DNA from: Planctomycetota bacterium
GTDB lineage: Bacteria; Planctomycetota; Phycisphaerae; WQYP01
NCBI GenBank assembly: GCA_021851715.1
Contig: JAJZCR010000009.1
Location: 1-64,000 of the forward strand
DNA length: 64,000 bases
Reading direction: 5' to 3'
Made by a program: the position numbers and the translations under genes. Below, one piece after another: positions 1 through 7,540 of the stretch; positions within the stretch are counted from its first letter, which is position 1; each line of letters opens with the position of its first letter. The notes under the pieces are model-generated. The model was not told the DNA's origin. It was given only the letters and a program-made list of their open reading frames with translations, and made no database searches.

Positions 1-1139
1 CCCCGCAGGTCGCCTGTTCCGGTGGGATCGCTCTGGAGCGGATTCTCGACGTTCCTGCGCGAAATGGGCTGACGCCTTTGTTTCCTGGCCTAGCTTGGGT
101 GGGACGACATCGCCTTGCGGTCGCCGCTAGCGGACGAAAGCTCCTATTGTGGAAACTTACACACGCCGATGCCAAATTATCAACGAGTTTATTCAAACTC
201 GATCGGCGGGCATTGATAGTGAGGCTGTTCGGGAATAAAAATGCGCTGCGGGTGTTGAGCCTTCTTTCTCCCAAGCCGAATCGGCCCTCGGTCCTTGAGA
301 TAACCTCGCTATCCCTGAGGAACATAAATAAGCAGTCTATATCCTCTTTTCGGCTGCCGCCGCTGGCAGTTCCACCTGAGGAGCACCTTTATCAACCGTT
401 TGTTTCCGCTGTTATTCCGGCTTCCGGGGGCTGGCTCGCCGCGATCCCGCTGCCGGCTGCGATTGGGGAGGGGATAAACATATTGAGGATGCGGACTGGC
501 CGGCTCGTCGGGCCCCGCATTCCGCTTTTTGAGCCATGGAATGCCATCTTTTGTTCCGCCGACGGCCAGTGGTTGGCATGGGTGTGCGGAGGGCATACGC
601 TACGCGTTATTTCCGTCGGGAAAAAAACGCGGGTAACGCGGATAGATCGTCTGATATCCCAGAGCTTGGCCACGGGAGCCTTGTCTCCGCATGGCCGGCG
701 TGCGCTTGTCATGACTTCAGTACGGGGGCCGCCAGGTGGCCCCGTTCGTGCGATATTGGTCCGTACTGCCGACCCTTTACGAGAGAGGGTGATGCACCTT
801 TGGGGCCGCCTTGATCCGGCGGTTGTGCAGTGCCGGCCACATTTTACGCGGAGCGGCGCGCTTGCTGCAATGGCCGCGCTCAAAATCCGTACGCCGAAAT
901 GGCCAGTAGATATCTGGATAATAAGCACAACGGATTTTACGGTCCGATGTTGCATCAGGCTGCGATTTGAATTCCCCCAAGACCTCGTGTTTTCACCAAA
1001 CGGTTCACGACTGGCGGTAGAGGGAAATTACCACGTGTTAATTTTCCGCCTGCCTAAAGCGTGGCCGCCTGCGTGGGAGTCAGGCCGGACGTCTTGGCAG
1101 TGGTCGTGGACGCACCCGCGGACGGTTCGGCTAAGATGA
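1..1139 (+). CDS. Beta-propeller-like protein, C-terminal part (5' end outside window)
   Basis: The frame is open to the left edge (first full codon at position 3), so the gene starts outside the window. The visible ~379 residues show recurring WD40-like phrases such as CSADGQWLAWV (near the middle), SPHGRRALV and FSPNGSRLAVEG (near the C-terminus). Each is followed by a short beta-rich segment, as in blades of WD40 or TolB-like propellers. No catalytic motif or membrane segment is visible in this part. Such repeats usually mediate protein binding; nothing here indicates the partner. The repeats are degenerate, so the fold call is an inference. An alternative is an unrelated repeat-poor hypothetical protein. 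Confidence 0.55.
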   Translation, partial: PQVACSGGIALERILDVPARNGLTPLFPGLAWVGRHRLAVAASGRKLLLWKLTHADAKLSTSLFKLDRRALIVRLFGNKNALRVLSLLSPKPNRPSVLEITSLSLRNINKQSISSFRLPPLAVPPEEHLYQPFVSAVIPASGGWLAAIPLPAAIGEGINILRMRTGRLVGPRIPLFEPWNAIFCSADGQWLAWVCGGHTLRVISVGKKTRVTRIDRLISQSLATGALSPHGRRALVMTSVRGPPGGPVRAILVRTADPLRERVMHLWGRLDPAVVQCRPHFTRSGALAAMAALKIRTPKWPVDIWIISTTDFTVRCCIRLRFEFPQDLVFSPNGSRLAVEGNYHVLIFRLPKAWPPAWESGRTSWQWSWTHPRTVRLR

Positions 1140-1342
1140 TATGTTCGTCCGAAATCAGATTGTGGGTAATTAGGGTGATCGGGGATATTGGGGATTGCAC
1201 CAAGGGAAGCTCGTGAAAGGAGAAAGCGATGTGAAGTAGCTGATGCACGAAGCGGAAACCCTTCATAGCGGGCCCTGCAAGGTTTGCGGCAAGAAATTTT
1301 AGTAGTTGATGCAATGCAGAGCGGGTTTACAATGGGCAAATT

Positions 1343-2770
1343 ATGGTGGCGTTGAATGAAACAACTTCGGAACCCGGGCTGCGGCGGGCGGCGCGAGGCT
1401 GCCGCGTGGCGGCCACGTATCCGCAAGGCACCAGCCAAATGCCGCCGGGTACAACCAATTATTTGTACTACACGAGTTCGTGGCAGTTGATCGAGGTGCG
1501 AACCGGCGGTACAGCGGCGGCCAACGTCACGGTGCAAACGGTCTGGAGTGCGGCTTACATCAACGCGGTGGTATTGCAGGACACCTATTCCGGCGGTGTA
1601 ATCCAACCGAATTCGCGCATTTATTTCCAGCAGGAAGCCAACTGGGATACCACGGCGATTGTAGGTTACAACGGCACCACCGGCACTTGGGGCGTTACGC
1701 AGCGATACGTTTATTCTCCCTATGGCACAATTACCGTATTGAACGCGGACTGGTCTACGCCACCCACGGGCGCGCAGCCGACTGTGGATAATCTTTATCA
1801 AGGCATGACACTTGATCCCGTGACGGGACTCTATTACGCCCGCAACAGAAATTACGACCCATCGCTTGGCCGGTGGATCAACCAAGACCCCGTCGGTTAC
1901 GTCAATGGTGCCAACACGTACCAGTTCGTCGTGAGCAATCCGGTGGCCAAGACCGATCCGCAGGGACGATTTTGGAGTTGGATGTCCAACGTAGGCAACA
2001 CGCTTGCTGGTGCTGCGGAATATGTTGGTTCTGGAATTGGGGCCGTTGCCGAGAACCCCTCGTCGCTTGGTGCCGGCACGCTCCAAGGGCTTGCCAATGT
2101 CGCCAATGGAGTACAGAATACTGTGATTGGCATGGCGAATATTCCGGCGGACGTCGCCAATGGCGTCGGCTATCTCACTGCTGGCGACTCGACAATTATT
2201 CCGGTTATACCCTCCCCTGATTGGAGCAATAATCTCGTTGTACAAAATGATCCCGCCCACGGCATATCGACGTTTCTTGGTGGACAGGCTGCGACAACCT
2301 TGGCAACCCTCGGATTGAGCCAACTGGGGACAGCAGGGGAGGCGGCTAATCTGGTTCATCTGACGGACCCTGTTACAGAGGAGGCAATTGGGCAAAGTGG
2401 CGCGTTGACAGGGAAAGCTGGCATCTATGCCCTAAGTAATCCCACTGATAACTCATGGATAGATTCAATTTTAACGGGCGTACCGAACGCAGAAGGATCG
2501 GTGCCAATTTCCGATGCGGCGGCCTCGACATTTACTCCAATTCCGGCTGCTGGCCCGGTTTCCGGTTGGACCAGCCTCGCTGGCGGGTATTTTTCACCGT
2601 ACGCTTCGCTTGACCTCGCGACTGGCACCGGACAAATGTCCTCATTGTGGAGCCAGGCATCTCCCTATTTGAAGGATATGGGGGCGTCCAGCACCATAAA
2701 TCTCATCCTGCAGGAATTGACAAACATAAACACACAGATTCAAAATCTAACCAGTAAATGTAAGCAATGA
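1343..2770 (+). CDS. Orphan RHS-repeat tip with variable C-terminal domain (candidate toxin)
   Basis: The 475-residue product contains the canonical RHS core near residues 150-209 (LYQGMTLDPVTGLYYARNR, RYDPSLGRW-like WINQDPVG, NTYQFVVSNP, DPQGRF). Upstream there is only ~150 residues of RHS-like sequence rather than the usual 1,000 or more residues of YD repeats, so this is an orphan tip and not a full shell-forming protein. After the core comes a ~265-residue non-repeat region, the position where RHS proteins carry polymorphic toxin domains. It has a hydrophobic Gly/Ala stretch (residues ~215-330). A segment starting LVHLTDPVTEEAIGQSG then recalls HYD1-type ADP-ribosyltransferase toxins, but that match is tentative. 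The ATG at 1343 begins MVALNETTSEP, a peptide almost repeated at 3451. Its stop overlaps the next start (ATGA), as expected for a toxin and immunity pair. Confidence 0.75.
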   Translation: MVALNETTSEPGLRRAARGCRVAATYPQGTSQMPPGTTNYLYYTSSWQLIEVRTGGTAAANVTVQTVWSAAYINAVVLQDTYSGGVIQPNSRIYFQQEANWDTTAIVGYNGTTGTWGVTQRYVYSPYGTITVLNADWSTPPTGAQPTVDNLYQGMTLDPVTGLYYARNRNYDPSLGRWINQDPVGYVNGANTYQFVVSNPVAKTDPQGRFWSWMSNVGNTLAGAAEYVGSGIGAVAENPSSLGAGTLQGLANVANGVQNTVIGMANIPADVANGVGYLTAGDSTIIPVIPSPDWSNNLVVQNDPAHGISTFLGGQAATTLATLGLSQLGTAGEAANLVHLTDPVTEEAIGQSGALTGKAGIYALSNPTDNSWIDSILTGVPNAEGSVPISDAAASTFTPIPAAGPVSGWTSLAGGYFSPYASLDLATGTGQMSSLWSQASPYLKDMGASSTINLILQELTNINTQIQNLTSKCKQ

Positions 2771-3333
2771 GGTGTATTGTAATGTTTTTGAGGAACCCCC
2801 TGCACCTTATATACCTCATGGTGATATTTTGTACGCTGGGCGGATTAACTCTGGCCCATGCCCTCCCTCCCCAGATGGGAAGATTCCTCTCAGCCGCCCT
2901 TGTCTTTTTCGCAGCGGGGTTGGCGTGTGGGACGATTATTCACCTTTTTGTAGCTTTTCGAAAATTTAAGGGGTTGAGGAGGCCGCCCATCTCCGACTCC
3001 AAAGCTTACGCTGAATTCGTGCGGGCCAGGGAAATCCAGAATGCGAAGGGGCCAACTCAAATGATTGAGGCAAATGTCGCTCTTTCGGCACTTGCGTGGG
3101 TCGTGCTATCGGTCGCGTTGCTTTTGACAAAGCAGAACGGGTCGGGCGTGCCGCCAATCGCACGAATAAATGCGCCGCTATATTTCCTTGGTATTGGTCT
3201 ATTGGCCGTCGGTCCGATCATGTGGATGGGAGACATGCTGAAGAGACGATATGTAGCCAAACTCTGTGCTAAGCGGGCACACGAAAGGTTGGAATCCGTC
3301 GATTCCAATGGCGATCAGAGAACCCGCGAGTAG
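2767..3333 (+). CDS. Four-helix membrane protein, candidate immunity protein
   Basis: The 188-residue product has four hydrophobic segments (around residues 12-32, 39-65, 104-122 and 135-156) and a basic C-terminal tail (KRRYVAKLCAKRAHERLE). Its ATG shares the ATGA with the stop of the RHS tip, so the two are probably translationally coupled. No family was recognised. A small membrane protein overlapping the 3' end of an RHS tip is the classic position of an immunity gene; that role is inferred from context only. If so, the toxin would have to act at or be neutralised near the membrane. A candidate terminator follows at 3399-3439, consistent with the pair being a transcription unit. Confidence 0.7.
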   Translation: MRCIVMFLRNPLHLIYLMVIFCTLGGLTLAHALPPQMGRFLSAALVFFAAGLACGTIIHLFVAFRKFKGLRRPPISDSKAYAEFVRAREIQNAKGPTQMIEANVALSALAWVVLSVALLLTKQNGSGVPPIARINAPLYFLGIGLLAVGPIMWMGDMLKRRYVAKLCAKRAHERLESVDSNGDQRTRE

Positions 3334-3398
3334 CGAAATGGTAAACGTGTATCGCGTTGCGGACGCAGCTTTCGTAAATTCGCTTTGCGATCCGCTTT

Positions 3399-3439
3399 GG
3401 ACTGGTTAGAATCCATGCTTGGAAAGAACCAGCCTTTTT
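3399..3439 (+). terminator. Candidate intrinsic terminator after the RHS tip/immunity pair
   Basis: CTGGTT (3402-3407) pairs with AACCAG (3427-3432), with an extra outer GG/CC pair across a bulged A and an inner TCCA/TGGA stem. The hairpin is followed directly by TTTTT (3435-3439). Confidence 0.5.
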
Positions 3440-3450
3440 AGGGCAGCCTT

Positions 3451-4050
3451 ATGGTCGCATCAACTGAAACAATTTCGGAACCAAAGCTGCACGGCAAGCG
3501 CCGCAGCACCTCCATTTCCTCTGCTTCCTCCGCGGTGAAAAAAAGCAGTTCAATGAATTCTGAACCCGGAATCTGGAACACGTTGATTCACAAGGAGGCA
3601 GCGGAGGTAATCGGAGGACCAACGATGATCACGGATCCGCAATTTGGAAATTCCGATGATCTGTTCATTGATCATTATTCATTGGTTATTGAGCGCAGCG
3701 CCACCGATCACAACGGCAACGTGCATCAATACACCTACGACACCGCCGGGCGGGAAATCAGCGATACCGTTACCACGCTGGGGGCTGGTGTCGATGGCTC
3801 GGTCAGGCGCATTGATACCGCGTACAATAGCCAGGGCCTGCCTTACCTTTTAACAAGTTATGCCGACACCGGCGGGACCACAATCGTGAACCAGGTGGAA
3901 AATATCTACAACCCCGGCGCCGCGGCGCACACCCGCCATATCGGCGGGACGGGATTTCGCGGCGATGAAGGCGGGCTGCCTTTGTACCGCTGCACGGCCT
4001 CGCTCAACGGCGGCCAACTCACCGCACAATATACAGAAGCGTATAATTAA
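3451..4050 (+). pseudogene. RHS-repeat fragment, truncated
   Basis: The 199-residue frame begins MVASTETISEP, close to the MVALNETTSEP start at 1343, then runs through a Ser-rich stretch that does not look like RHS. From about residue 75 it is clear RHS/YD sequence (NGNVHQYTYDTAGREIS, YNSQGLPYLLTSYAD, GQLTAQYTEAY). Between VENIYN and GGQLTAQY lies a ~34-residue stretch (DNA ~3911-4008) that breaks the repeat pattern and starts PGAAAHTRHIGG, probably an insertion. The frame stops at 4050 beside an IS630-type fragment. No full RHS protein can be made from it, so it is called a remnant. Confidence 0.7.
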
Positions 4051-4062
4051 AGGGACATATGC

Positions 4063-4245
4063 TCACAGAAAAGGCTGGAGATAGGCGCTGATGGTTTCCG
4101 GCTTGGATTGCATATCGCGGAACACGCGCGTCAGGGTCCGAGCCAATTCGTCCACGGTTAGAAAGGACCGGTTATGAGTTCCATTTTTACGTGTATGTTG
4201 CCATAGCCGTTCAGTGGGATTGAATTGCGGGGAATAGGGCGACAG
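4063..4245 (-). mobile_element. IS630-family transposase remnant (C-terminal part)
   Basis: The translated motif SPQFNPTERLW followed by an HNRSF-type segment is characteristic of the DDE_3 domain end in IS630/Tc1-type transposases. Only ~60 residues remain. IS630 elements target TA dinucleotides, and the RHS fragment next to it ends within GTATAATTA. No terminal inverted repeats could be paired by eye. Confidence 0.7.
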
Positions 4246-4305
4246 GGCGGCCCATTGGAGCATGACCATAGCGTCGTAGACGGCCCTGGGTGCCGGCGTG
4301 GTCAA
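4063..4305 (-). pseudogene. Chimera: PIN-toxin N-terminus fused to IS630-type transposase tail
   Basis: The first ~20 residues (TTPAPRAVYDAMVMLQWAA) resemble the start of PIN-family (VapC-like) toxins, with an early acidic residue in RAVYDAMV. The TTG start overlaps the antitoxin stop. From about residue 21 the sequence switches to the C-terminal DDE region of IS630-family transposases: SPYSPQFNPTERLWQHTRKN, then HNRSFLTVDEL. The full toxin (usually ~130-150 residues) and most of the transposase (usually ~340) are missing. An IS630 insertion followed by deletion, or an in-frame joining, would explain the chimera. Neither activity is expected to survive. Confidence 0.75.
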
Positions 4306-4547
4306 TCCTTTTTCTCCGCCCGGACTTTATCCAGCAGATCGCGTCCCAGATCGAGCCATTGTTTTTCGGTCATACCGCTGCGGGCGAAATCCCGCTGCAC
4401 GGGGGCCAGGAGTTCTTCCAAGGTGGGGCCCTGGACTGCCTGCTGGACGATTTTGGAGGTATAGGTGCGCAGACGCTGGCCGTGGGCCCTGGCGCGGCGG
4501 CGGAGCTTGTCGGCCACTTGATCGGGAATAGAAATTACTACATCCAT
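4302..4547 (-). CDS. Antitoxin-like protein of a VapB/PIN-type module, partner lost
   Basis: The 81-residue protein starts at the ATG at 4547 (MDVVISIPDQVADKLRRRA), which has AAGGAAGG about 8 nt upstream; the longer frame to 4595 has no such site. The N-terminus looks like a ribbon-helix-helix strand plus helix, and the C-terminal half (TLEELLAPVQRDFARSGMTE) resembles toxin-binding tails of antitoxins paired with PIN RNases. Its stop overlaps the TTG start of the chimeric PIN frame, the usual antitoxin-toxin coupling. A good promoter lies upstream (4567-4595). The antitoxin therefore looks expressible while the toxin is reduced to ~20 residues. Confidence 0.75.
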   Translation of the reverse strand: MDVVISIPDQVADKLRRRARAHGQRLRTYTSKIVQQAVQGPTLEELLAPVQRDFARSGMTEKQWLDLGRDLLDKVRAEKKD

Positions 4548-4566
4548 GGGCGTCACCTTCCTTGTG

Positions 4567-4595
4567 ATTATAAAGCGTGCGGCGGCCGTTGGCAA
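4567..4595 (-). promoter_or_regulatory. Promoter of the antitoxin gene
   Basis: On the minus strand, TTGCCA (4595-4590) and TATAAT (4572-4567) are separated by 17 bp. They lie 19 nt upstream of the ATG at 4547, with AAGGAAGG between. The match to the sigma-70 consensus is strong. Confidence 0.65.
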
Positions 4596-4599
4596 CTAC

Positions 4600-5138
4600 A
4601 GCGTCAGCGTGGTGCGTCAGCGAAACCGCCTGTATCCGGTGAACTGCTCTCTGCCATCAATGGCGCAACCGGTGCGGTGATCCAGCGGTTCTGTTGCCGG
4701 CCCCACGCTCTGGGCCATCACCGATAACCTTGGCGCGGTAACGGCGGTGGTGGATAATGCCGCCGGCCACGCTATACTGGACAGCATTGTGTACGACAGC
4801 TTTGGCAATATGACATCTCAGGAGACACGAGACAGGAGTCAGGAGACACTCATTTACGATGCCTGGGATCGATTGGTCAAGGTCACCAATAGCAGCGGCC
4901 AGATCATCGCCCAATACACCTATAATGCCCAAGGCTACGCGGTAACGGTCACGTATCCGCAAGGTGGCACGGGCATTCCTGCCGGTGAGATGAATTGTCC
5001 CGGCGCTGCGGCGCACATGCGGCCTGCGGCCGCAACGGGACGGATACGTATCAGTTTGTGGGAAGTGATCCGGTGGGGAGGGTGGATTCCGGTGGGACAT
5101 GTCCCGCTTTGGTTGCGAGGCGACCGCACCTTGGCTGA
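4600..5138 (+). pseudogene. RHS core fragment broken by frameshifts
   Basis: Three frames carry successive RHS pieces. LSAINGATGAVIQRF (near 4650-4695) is in one frame. GPTLWAITDNLGAVTAVVDN through IVYDSFGNMTSQE and AQYTYNAQGYAVTVTYPQGG (4700-4990) is in another. NGTDTYQFVGSDPVGRVDSG (5034-5093, stop at 5138) is in a third. The last two are parts of the same RHS core region seen intact at 1343, but the part between GEMN and NGTDTYQF is deleted and replaced by about 40 bp that resembles the insertion at 3911. This is a decayed RHS 3' end without a usable C-terminal domain. Confidence 0.75.
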
Positions 5139-5229
5139 GGCGGCGGGGATAAACGGATTTCAAATTTCAGAATGCAGATTGCAGGGAGCGATCAGCGTGT
5201 AACAATCAGCAATCAGTGGCATGATCAAC

Positions 5230-5267
5230 TTGACATTTCAAATAGATATTTTAAAATTATATTTGAA
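5230..5267 (+). promoter_or_regulatory. Promoter with overlapping TetR-type operator dyad
   Basis: TTGACA (5230-5235) and TAAAAT (5252-5257) with a 16-bp spacer form a good promoter. A perfect 8-bp inverted repeat, TTCAAATA (5237-5244) and TATTTGAA (5260-5267), flanks the -10 box. Binding there would block transcription, so this is a likely autoregulatory operator for the TetR gene that starts at 5315 and the pump genes behind it. Confidence 0.65.
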
Positions 5268-5314
5268 CGCGATGGTACAATGTTCCGTTGCGGTGCGTTG
5301 ATGGAATTGCGGTC

Positions 5315-6058
5315 ATGGCCACACGACATCCTCTTGCGTCGGATGAAGGTACCCGCTCCCGGCTGCTGCACGCGGCCGGAGAGGTTTTTGCCGATCATGG
5401 CTTTCGTGCCGCCACGGTGCAGATGATCTGTCAGCGGGCGGGAGCCAATGTCGCGGCAGTCAACTATTACTTTCGGGACAAGGAAAATTTATATCACGAG
5501 GCGCTGCAGTACGGAAAGCATCCGGAAATTTATCATCTGGAGCATTTCAAGCTGGCGCTGCGCGATCAGCCACACCTGGCCCTGGAACTTTTTATCCATG
5601 ATTTTATACGGCGCCTGCTGACTCAGGGAGGCCAGCCCCCATGGTATACCCGGCTGGTGGCCCGGGAAATGGCCGAACCTACGGCCGGGCTGCAGGTGTT
5701 TATCACCAATTGTGTGCGTCCGCGGATGGAAGCGGTAGCGGCCATTGTTCGCGGTATCGCGTCTCCCGCCAAACTGGATGAGGCCCTGGTGCAGCGTGCG
5801 GTCAACAGCATCATCGGACAATGCCTTTTTTATCATCGCTATCGCAATGTTGTGCTCAAGTTGATGAAACGCTCCGAGTTTTGCGAGCACGATATCGAAA
5901 GCATTACGGAAAGTATCGTTCAATTCTCACTGGGCGGGATTCATGCCATTCTGCCCGCCGGTGCGACAACAGCCGCGTCTGGCCGGCATGAGCTAAAAGC
6001 ACGTAACGCAGGGAAGCGATCCGCCCGACCTTTGACCCCGAGAAACAGGAACCCATAG
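5315..6058 (+). CDS. TetR/AcrR-family transcriptional repressor of the efflux operon
   Basis: The 247-residue protein has an N-terminal TetR helix-turn-helix (RSRLLHAAGEVFADHGF, then TVQMICQRAGANVAAVNYYF, about residues 10-52) and a C-terminal ligand and dimer domain like the CecR/YbiH branch (FITNCVRPRMEAV, IGQCLFYHRY). The ATG at 5315 is preferred over the TTG at 5288 because it begins right before the DNA-binding domain. It is first in a same-strand cluster with membrane-fusion, MFS and outer-membrane pump genes, so it probably represses them and itself through the dyad at 5237-5267. The ligand is not evident. The basic tail after residue ~225 is not conserved in the family. Confidence 0.9.
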   Translation: MATRHPLASDEGTRSRLLHAAGEVFADHGFRAATVQMICQRAGANVAAVNYYFRDKENLYHEALQYGKHPEIYHLEHFKLALRDQPHLALELFIHDFIRRLLTQGGQPPWYTRLVAREMAEPTAGLQVFITNCVRPRMEAVAAIVRGIASPAKLDEALVQRAVNSIIGQCLFYHRYRNVVLKLMKRSEFCEHDIESITESIVQFSLGGIHAILPAGATTAASGRHELKARNAGKRSARPLTPRNRNP

Positions 6059-6154
6059 CTTGACCTGACAACATGAGATTACCGTCTGACCCATGCCCCG
6101 CGGCCGCCAGTAAAGCCGGTCAGGTCAAAGGGCGAAGCTCGAATGGAGTTCACC

Positions 6155-7540
6155 ATGGTTCAAAACAATCATACGGAAGAAACCCAGATACAGGCTGCTC
6201 CCGCCGCCAAGGAGTCGCCTGCGCTGCCGGAGGCCAACGCCGGCAATCCATCACGGCGCAAAACCTTTATGCTGATTTTACTGGGTTTGATTGTGCTGGG
6301 GGCGTGTGCGGGCGGTCTGTGGTTATGGCTGACCTGGGATTATGTTTCCACCGACGACGCTTTTGTCGATGCGCACATCATCTATGTAAGCCCGCAGGTG
6401 GCCGCCCATGTGAACAAGGTGCTGGTGCTGGACAACCAGTTTGTTCAAAAAGGCACCCCGCTGGTGCAATTGGATCCGCGCGATTTTCAAGCCGCCCTGG
6501 ATCGAGCCGAGGCGGCCTTGCGGGTCGCCCGCGCCAACCACCGGGCCAGTAAGTTTGGACTGGCTCTGATTCACCGGACTTCCCGTGCGGCAGTCGATCA
6601 GGCCCTGGCCGAGATCAGCATTGCCCGGTCACAAATTGCCCAGGCCCGGGCCGCGCGGGCCGGAGCGGAAAGCAATCTCCTGGAGGCCAAGGCCAATGTG
6701 GCAGCAGCAGCGGCTGCCGTGGCCCACGCCCAAGCCCAGGTTCTGGCGGATTCCGCTACTGCAATTAAATCGCAGCAAGATTACCAGCGGTATTCGAAGT
6801 TACTGAAAAGCGGCGATGTTACTCCGAGTCAACTGGAAACTTATCGTGCCGCGGCGGTCAGTGCCCAGGCTTACGTAGTGGCGGACCGTACCGAGGTGAT
6901 GGCCAAACAAGCCATGGTGGACCAGGCTCGCGCCGCTGTGGCTGCAGCCCGGCAAAGTGTAAGCGCTGCCCAGGCAGCGTTGGCGCGCAGTCTGGCCGGC
7001 CTGGTGTTAGCCAAGGCCCAGTTGTCGTCCGTCAATGTGGTTCCACAACAGGTAGGCAAACAAAGCAGCAATGTGTCGGCCGGCAGCGCCACTATTGCCG
7101 AATTGAAAGCCGCGGTGGAACAGGCCAAATTAAACCTGTCCTACTGCGATATTGATGCCCCGGTCAGTGGTTATGTCACCCGAAAGGTCGTGGAACCCGG
7201 TGATTACGTTACCATCGGGCAGAACCTGCTGGCTATTGTGCGACCGAAGATGTGGGTGATCGCCAATTTTAAGGAAACTGATTTAACCCACATGAAGCCC
7301 GGTGATCCGGCTACGATTTCCATTGATGCCTATCCCAAAGTCAATTTCAAGGGCTACGTGCAAAGTATTCAGGCCGGTACCGGGGCCAAATTCAGCCTGT
7401 TGCCGCCCGAAAATGCCACCGGCAACTATGTGAAAGTAGTGCAACGCGTGCCGGTCAAGATACTTTTCAAGGATCTGCCGGCAAAATTACCCTACCTGGC
7501 AGCGGGCATGTCTGCGGTACCGGAGGTCAAGGTGCGATGA
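6155..7540 (+). CDS. HlyD/EmrA-family membrane fusion protein
   Basis: The 461-residue protein is the periplasmic adaptor linking an inner-membrane MFS pump to an outer-membrane channel. It has a single membrane anchor (residues ~35-60, FMLILLGLIVLGACAGGLWLWL). An EmrA-type segment follows (YVSTDDAFVDAHIIYVSPQVAAHV), then a long Ala-rich coiled-coil hairpin (~100-300), and the lipoyl and beta-barrel region (DAPVSGYVTRKVVEPGDYVTIGQ, then WVIANFKETDL). The ATG at 6155 is chosen because GGAG lies 6 nt upstream; an in-frame ATG at 6143 lacks this. Its stop overlaps the MFS start (ATGA at 7537), so the two are translationally coupled. Confidence 0.93.
   Translation: MVQNNHTEETQIQAAPAAKESPALPEANAGNPSRRKTFMLILLGLIVLGACAGGLWLWLTWDYVSTDDAFVDAHIIYVSPQVAAHVNKVLVLDNQFVQKGTPLVQLDPRDFQAALDRAEAALRVARANHRASKFGLALIHRTSRAAVDQALAEISIARSQIAQARAARAGAESNLLEAKANVAAAAAAVAHAQAQVLADSATAIKSQQDYQRYSKLLKSGDVTPSQLETYRAAAVSAQAYVVADRTEVMAKQAMVDQARAAVAAARQSVSAAQAALARSLAGLVLAKAQLSSVNVVPQQVGKQSSNVSAGSATIAELKAAVEQAKLNLSYCDIDAPVSGYVTRKVVEPGDYVTIGQNLLAIVRPKMWVIANFKETDLTHMKPGDPATISIDAYPKVNFKGYVQSIQAGTGAKFSLLPPENATGNYVKVVQRVPVKILFKDLPAKLPYLAAGMSAVPEVKVR

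Noticed and set aside
1028-2395. Long minus-strand frame opposite the RHS tip
   Set aside because: It is antisense to clear RHS coding sequence and shows no family features; its Arg/His-rich composition is typical of a shadow frame.
4225-4727. Overlapping plus-strand frames opposite the antitoxin
   Set aside because: They are shadows of the antitoxin and chimeric frame; the antitoxin has its own promoter and ribosome site.
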